Of a stretch of 64,000 nt of DNA, positions 57,462-64,000 are shown piece by piece; the stretch's first letter is position 1; every line of letters starts with the position of its first letter. Origin of the DNA: DATKKG01 sp035543015. Lineage in GTDB: Archaea > Thermoproteota > Nitrososphaeria > Conexivisphaerales > DTJL01. The stretch spans positions 1 through 64,000 of the forward strand of contig DATKKG010000003.1 in assembly GCA_035543015.1 (NCBI GenBank), in the 5' to 3' direction. Below the pieces are notes generated by a model, which did no database searches, had not been told where the DNA came from, and saw only the letters and a list, made by a program, of their open reading frames with translations. The translations under genes and the position numbers were made by a program.

Positions 57462-57728
57462 GTGGCGTTCATCAGGTGCAGGGAGTGCGGCGAATACATC
57501 GCCGTTGGGCCTCAGCTCTACAACCCTTACGTCGACAACGACCTTAGCTCCCTCCTGTTCAGGCGGTTCCAGCGCCATTGCATCGACAGGCGCCACCTCA
57601 TGGGCGCAGGCGGATCGTCCTGGCTCATCGAAACGGCGGACTTCAGGCTTTCCGCACTTCCCCCTCGTCCCGCTCCCGGAGGGGGCTCTTCAGCCGGGCC
57701 CGCTCCTGAAGATCCCGGACACCCCTAG
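57462..57728 (+). CDS. Small protein with a CxxC...C/H motif
   Basis: An 88-residue frame beginning MAFIRCRECGEYIAVG; with HCIDRRHLMG further on it could bind zinc. The middle (VDNDLSSLLFRRFQRHC) is helical and the Pro/Gly-rich tail disordered. CTATTAGC (57434-57441) is about 25 bp before the GTG at 57462. Family not recognised. Confidence 0.5.
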   Translation: MAFIRCRECGEYIAVGPQLYNPYVDNDLSSLLFRRFQRHCIDRRHLMGAGGSSWLIETADFRLSALPPRPAPGGGSSAGPAPEDPGHP

Positions 57729-57839
57729 GATCATCAATGCCACACCGGCCAGCGTCCAGACCGTGACTTGCTCCTGAAGGATCACCGCTCCTAGGGGAGT
57801 TTATATTTCCGCCTGGGGGCGAGACACACTCCTAGGGGA
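57722..57839 (+). promoter_or_regulatory. Three CCTAGG-core sites around a TATA box
   Basis: CTCCTAGGGGA occurs at 57788-57798 and again at 57829-57839, 41 bp apart, flanking GTTTATATTT (57799-57808); CCCCTAGGA at 57722-57730 is the same sequence inverted. The first copy abuts the TATA box and the last lies around the expected transcription start, so a repressor or regulator site set controlling the glycosyltransferase-like gene is likely. Confidence 0.55.
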
Positions 57840-57846
57840 CAGCTCG

Positions 57847-58734
57847 GTGACCCGGGAAGCCATCTTCGCGGTCCTGACGGTAGGGCTCATCCTGCTCAAC
57901 GGCGTCACCTTCGTGGCGGCATATCCGGAGACGCTCCGCATAGACGGGGGGTGCTGCTCGAACCTCCTCCTTGCCAAGGACTTCTCCGCCTACTACACGG
58001 GAGCCTGGCGCCTCCTCCATGACCCGGACCAGCTCTACACCAGGGGGAACGTCGACGACGGGGGACCCTCCACGCCCCCCGCCCCGGAGTCCTTCAAGTA
58101 CACGCCCTCCTTCCTCCTCCTGATCGTGCCGTTCCTGACCCTTTCGTACCAGGACGCGCTTCTGGCGTTCGACTCCGTCCAGTTCCTTCTGCTTCCCCTG
58201 ATCGCCGTTCTCCTCTTCTTGCTGCTGAGAAAGCAGAGCGACCTGTTCGTGGGCGTCGCCCTGGTCCTGGTGCTTCTACTGCCTCTCCCCCTGCCCAGGT
58301 GGAGCATCTCCGCTGCCTACTACTGGCAGTGGGCGGAGGGTCAAGCCAAGGTCCTGGAGACGTTCCTCTTGCTATCGTCGTTCTGGCTGGGGCTTTCCGG
58401 CCGGGCGAGGACGTCCGGGGCGGTCTTCTCCCTCGCCGCCTTCGACCCCCGGTTCGCGGTCCTCGGGCTCCCACTGCTTCTTCTGTTCAACAAGGGGCGT
58501 GTGCGGCCTTGCTGCGTCTCCTTTGCCGCCTCCCTGTTCCTGCTGAACCTGCCCCTCCTTCTGCCACAGGTGGCTCGGGGCTTCTTCACGATGGTCTTCT
58601 CGTACGGGGCTCCGACCCCGCTCTACTACTACTCCTTCATACCTCTGTCCGCCGTGGCGTCCCTCTATGTCGCATACAGGGCCGACCTTTCGCAGCTCGT
58701 TCGGTCGCTCAGGAAACGGGCTTCGAACCCATGA
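57847..58734 (+). CDS. GT87-like membrane protein (DUF2029)
   Basis: A 295-residue membrane protein with about eight helices. The outward loop after helix 1 has KDFSAYYTGAWRLLHDPDQLYT, with the D-x-x-A-Y-Y type motif of GT87 (polyprenol-phosphate-mannose dependent) glycosyltransferases, and KYTPSFLLLIVPF follows. It is shorter than usual (about 400 residues), lacking the last helices. It may glycosylate lipids or surface proteins, such as the large surface protein near 48 kb. GTG start at 57847. Confidence 0.7.
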   Translation: MTREAIFAVLTVGLILLNGVTFVAAYPETLRIDGGCCSNLLLAKDFSAYYTGAWRLLHDPDQLYTRGNVDDGGPSTPPAPESFKYTPSFLLLIVPFLTLSYQDALLAFDSVQFLLLPLIAVLLFLLLRKQSDLFVGVALVLVLLLPLPLPRWSISAAYYWQWAEGQAKVLETFLLLSSFWLGLSGRARTSGAVFSLAAFDPRFAVLGLPLLLLFNKGRVRPCCVSFAASLFLLNLPLLLPQVARGFFTMVFSYGAPTPLYYYSFIPLSAVASLYVAYRADLSQLVRSLRKRASNP

Positions 58735-58788
58735 CGGGGACATTGGAAAGCATATTAGCTCCGCTGCGTAGCTGCGGTTTGGTGCCCT

Positions 58789-59769
58789 ATGATGAACTAC
58801 CGCAGGCTCGGCAAGGCCGGAGTCAAGCTGAGCGAGCTCTCTCTCGGTGCCTGGGTTACGTATGGCGGCCAGGTTGGAGAGGAGGTCGCGCTGAAATGCA
58901 TGGAGGCGGCCCACAACGCCGGCGTAAACTTCTTCGACAACGCCGAAGCGTACGCCCGTGGAAACGCGGAGCTGGTGATGGGGAACGTGATCAAGAGGCT
59001 CGGATGGGCCAGGGAGGACTTCGTCCTGTCCAGCAAGGTCTTCAGGGGAGGAGAGGGCCCCAACGACCGGGGCCTGTCCCGCAAGCACGTGATGGAGGCC
59101 TGCGCCAGATCCCTCAAGCGCCTTCAGGTGGACTACCTTGACCTCTTCTTCTGCCACAGGCCGGACCCGAACACCCCCATAGAGGAGACGGTGAGGGCGA
59201 TGGACGATTTGATCCACCAGGGCAAGATCCTGTACTGGGGGACCTCCGAGTGGACCGCCGCAGACATCATGAGGGCCTACGGCCTGGCCCGTGAGCTGGG
59301 GATGACCCCGCCGACGATGGAGCAGCCGCAGTACAACATGCTTCATCGGCAGAGGGTCGAGATAGAGTATGCGCCCCTTTACCGGGAGATAGGCCTTGGG
59401 ACGACGATCTGGAGTCCCCTGGCGTCGGGGCTGCTCAGCGGCAAATACAGCTCCGGGATCCCCGAGGGCTCGAGGGCCGCGCTGCCTGGGTACGATTGGT
59501 TGAAGGAGAGGATCACCGCGCCCGATGCCATCGCCACCGTGAGAAAGCTGGAGCCCGTCGCGAAGGAGCTGGACTGCAGCCTCGCCCAGCTGGCTCTCGC
59601 CTGGTGTCTGAAGAACTCCAACGTCAGCACTGTGATAACCGGCGCCAGCCGCCCGGAGCAGGTGGTCGAGAACATGAAGGCTGCGGACGTGGTCCCGAAG
59701 CTCACCGAAGGCGTCATGGCAAGGATAGAAGGGCTCCTGGGCAACAGGCCTGAACCATTCGGCGACTGA
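58789..59769 (+). CDS. Aldo/keto reductase (Kv-beta/YghZ-like)
   Basis: A 326-residue TIM-barrel NADPH oxidoreductase. Catalytic D50 and Y55 (FFDNAEAYARG), K83 (SSKVF) and a His in FFCHRPDPNTP are all present, and the cofactor segment ITGASRPEQVVENM is near the C-terminus. Closest pattern is the Kv-beta/L-glyceraldehyde reductase group. It reduces small aldehydes or ketones; the natural substrate is unknown. Start ATG 58789 (a second ATG follows at once), after CATATTAGC at about 58750-58758. Confidence 0.93.
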   Translation: MMNYRRLGKAGVKLSELSLGAWVTYGGQVGEEVALKCMEAAHNAGVNFFDNAEAYARGNAELVMGNVIKRLGWAREDFVLSSKVFRGGEGPNDRGLSRKHVMEACARSLKRLQVDYLDLFFCHRPDPNTPIEETVRAMDDLIHQGKILYWGTSEWTAADIMRAYGLARELGMTPPTMEQPQYNMLHRQRVEIEYAPLYREIGLGTTIWSPLASGLLSGKYSSGIPEGSRAALPGYDWLKERITAPDAIATVRKLEPVAKELDCSLAQLALAWCLKNSNVSTVITGASRPEQVVENMKAADVVPKLTEGVMARIEGLLGNRPEPFGD

Positions 59770-59797
59770 TTCCCAGGTCCACCCCAGCTCCCGAGGA

Positions 59798-60172
59798 CTA
59801 TCGCGCTTCCAGGCTGGCCCTCTTCAGCCTTGACTTCTGAACCATCTCCTTGAGGGTGGCCAGGAGAGTTCCATCGTCGAACCCCTTTCTCTCCCTCCAT
59901 TCGAAGACAACGACTCCGTAGACGTAGAACGGCTGCATCGCCGCTGGCGAGGCTCCGGAGGCCTTTTCGATCTCCGACCTGAAGAGGGATATCAAGAGCG
60001 TTGGGTCTATCTTGTCGTCCGCCCTCACGGTGAGCCTCCATCCTGCCGAGGTGGAGCTCACGAAACCTCTGTCTCCCTCCTCCTGGTTCTCCTCCAGAGT
60101 GTGGCCCTTCATCTTCTCCAGCTTTAGAACTACCCACAGCCCGTCGGGCGTCTGGGCGTCGGCTTGGATCAT
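59798..60172 (-). CDS. Hypothetical protein (124 aa)
   Basis: A soluble, mixed alpha/beta protein without cysteines or membrane segments; the blocks WVVLKLEKMKGHTLEENQ and FYVYGVVVFEWRERKGFDDG look conserved in style but match no family I can name. The ATG at 60172 follows CTTAATAG (about 60195-60202). Convergent with the reductase gene. Confidence 0.55.
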   Translation of the reverse strand: MIQADAQTPDGLWVVLKLEKMKGHTLEENQEEGDRGFVSSTSAGWRLTVRADDKIDPTLLISLFRSEIEKASGASPAAMQPFYVYGVVVFEWRERKGFDDGTLLATLKEMVQKSRLKRASLEAR

Positions 60173-60203
60173 TCGGCTTTCGGGCAGCTCTGTGGTCTAT
60201 TAA

Positions 60204-60498
60204 GCGTTGAAACCCAAGCCCAAACCTCTACAGGATCCACTTCTCGTGACTTCCCTGTTGTCCACATTCGTGCTATCGATCTTCGACAGGCGGCTCTCGC
60301 GCACGGGCAGGTTCGCATGCCTGCGATCGAAAGAGGAATTGCGCGAAGCCCCATTAGGAATGTCTGGTCATGGTCATGAATCCAGTCAGACCCGTCGGTC
60401 GGGACCGGGAAGTATCACAGAAGTTGAAGAAGCCCCGTGGAAAACGGCAGGGTAATATACGGCGGCGCCCGCTACTTCGGGGAAGGCGCAAAGAACGA
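60204..60498. other. Intergenic region
   Basis: It carries the promoter of the leftward hypothetical gene at its left end and, near 60449-60459, the TAATATAC box of the second coiled-coil gene. A plus-strand frame from 60207 is judged spurious. Nothing else seen. Confidence 0.45.
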
Positions 60499-60651
60499 AT
60501 GCCCAAGGAACTAGATGAATTACGCGAAAGGCTCGAGAACCTCGAACAGAAGACAAAGGCCGACAACAAGAAGAGAAACGAAGAGTTCCAAGCCAAGATG
60601 AAGGCACTAGAGGATAAGCTGAAGGCTCTAGAGGCCAAGATCAAGAAGTAG
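60499..60651 (+). CDS. Small highly charged coiled-coil protein (paralogue 2)
   Basis: A 50-residue protein starting MPKELDELRERLENLEQK and ending KLKALEAKIKK, paralogous over its whole length to the gene at 18682-18837 (about half of positions identical, the last 11 residues exact). It should form a coiled coil, perhaps together with the other copy. The upstream box GTAATATACGG and a T-run after the gene (60675-60680) frame it as a single unit. Function unknown. Confidence 0.75.
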   Translation: MPKELDELRERLENLEQKTKADNKKRNEEFQAKMKALEDKLKALEAKIKK

Positions 60652-60887
60652 CCTCTCGCCAGGCCGCAGCAGACTTTTTTCTGTGTCTCGGGACCCACCG
60701 ATGGTACCTCATGCGCCGATTGGGCACATCCCTAGCGCACGGTCGGAGCGGGCCGAAGCCCTCAAGTCGTCGAAGAAGGAGAAGCCGAACCCGGGCTGCC
60801 GCTGCATTCCTGTAACCTACGGCACGGCGGTCCGCGGCGTAATATTAATGAGGCGCTGCTAGCCTAGGGCTTTCGTAGCGAACAGCA

Positions 60888-63554
<2,667 letters not shown>

Positions 63555-63706
63555 CATCGGGTCGATGTCCGCAGGGAAGAACCCGACCAGGAACACACAC
63601 AGGTCGGCGACCGACAACAGAAGATGATCGACCAAATGAGAACGGAGTGACGATTGGATGGCCTTGCAAGGCACTCTCACCGACGAGGGCAGAACGGTTT
63701 GGTTGG

Positions 63707-63781
63707 TAGCCCGGCCTGGATTCGGACCAGGGTCACCGGCTCCAAAGGCCAGTATGCTTGACCTGACTACACCACCGGGCT
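63707..63781 (-). tRNA. tRNA-Gln (TTG)
   Basis: A 75-nt cloverleaf without intron: acceptor AGCCCGG/CCGGGCT plus discriminator A, D-arm with GTGTAGTCAGGTCAAGC, anticodon stem ACTGGC/GCCGGT around CT-TTG-GA, T-arm CCTGG-TCCGAAT-CCAGG. No CCA is encoded. TTATTA (minus strand, 63811-63816) about 32 bp upstream is its TATA box. Confidence 0.95.
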
Positions 63782-63824
63782 TCGTTCTGTCTAGCAGCTG
63801 ATTCCTTGGTTAATAAGCGCTATT

Positions 63825-64000
63825 TCAAAGGGTGGGTTGCATCGCTTCGCCAGAGAGGGTCTTCGCGATGTACTCTGCTGGGTCCACCATCCGATTCAGT
63901 AGCCTCGTTGCGCGGGCCCTCCTGGCGTCGCCCTTTTCAGACAGCAGGGTCCTCGCAGCGCCAACGAGCTCCGTGTCACTTCTTACGAGGACAAGCAGCT
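63825..64000 (-). CDS. Partial gene, C-terminal part only
   Basis: The frame runs off the right edge. The visible 57 or so codons read VLVRSDTELVGAARTLLSEK, then RRARATRLLNRMVDPAEYI and a short tail. It looks helical and basic; no family can be named from this end. It is on the same strand as tRNA-Gln and lies upstream of it. Confidence 0.5.
   Translation of the reverse strand, partial: LLVLVRSDTELVGAARTLLSEKGDARRARATRLLNRMVDPAEYIAKTLSGEAMQPTL

Noticed and set aside
60207..60455. Plus-strand frame after the hypothetical gene at 59798
   Set aside because: No ribosome site or fitting TATA box, low-complexity start (KPKPKP) and no conservation clue.
60870..60884. TTCG-TAG-CGAA before the Clp gene as a heat-shock operator
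   Set aside because: Only 4-bp arms, likely by chance in this composition; it does not match the archaeal heat-shock operator patterns I know.

Overview
The window is chromosomal DNA of an archaeon, most likely a high-GC, soil-type member of the Nitrososphaerota (Thaumarchaeota) or a close relative. This rests on DNA topoisomerase VI A and B, aIF1A, aIF2-beta, a RIO1 kinase and a Pno1/Krr1-type KH protein in one block, an ESCRT-III (CdvB-like) protein, a divergent FtsZ/tubulin-like protein, two-subunit glycine decarboxylase, GapN, and many genes with a TATA-like box about 25-30 bp before a leaderless ATG, GTG or TTG. No amo, CRISPR or rRNA genes are visible. The lineage is an inference from gene content.

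Layout. 1-7,100: membrane protein, KatG, small exported and zinc-finger proteins, and a DeoC-like aldolase without its Schiff-base lysine. 7,150-9,230: a thiol/sulfur cluster (PadR regulator, thioredoxin, NifX/NifB-like protein) divergent from a TusA-cupin fusion, with a palindrome over both promoters. 9,230-20,950: DrrAB-type ABC exporter, PAP2 phosphatase, CBS protein, CdvB-like protein, CruF-like carotenoid protein, NHL propeller, NCS1 permease, a small coiled-coil protein and a Tat-exported Rieske protein.

21,240-25,770 is an accessory island anchored on a tRNA-Asn gene. Three degenerate copies of the tRNA 3' end, each joined to the same element-derived sequence, split it into segments carrying a RelBE-type pair, a VapBC pair, and a glutamic (G1) peptidase with a winged-helix protein. 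The tRNA-Asn itself carries about 30 nt of extra sequence in its anticodon arm.

25,850-35,270 is the core information block: inositol-phosphate synthase, top6A, top6B, PH-like protein, KH protein, RIO1, aIF1A, DUF424, aIF2-beta, an EMAP-type tRNA-binding protein and the FtsZ-like protein. A LAGLIDADG endonuclease gene sits directly against top6B, and the canonical N-terminus of top6B is in a different reading frame from the rest, ending in UAG.

35,440-64,000 is metabolic and housekeeping: GapN, an orphan DNA methyltransferase, Amt, an NfeD-NfeD-stomatin membrane operon, a HerA-like ATPase, GcvPA/GcvPB with a MoaD-like protein, a large surface protein, methionine/SAH salvage (MTA phosphorylase, MTA/SAH deaminase, SAH hydrolase), aconitase, a saccharopine-dehydrogenase-like protein, an aldo/keto reductase, a second copy of the small coiled-coil gene, a ClpB-like AAA+ protein with a ClpE-like zinc finger, and tRNA-Gln.
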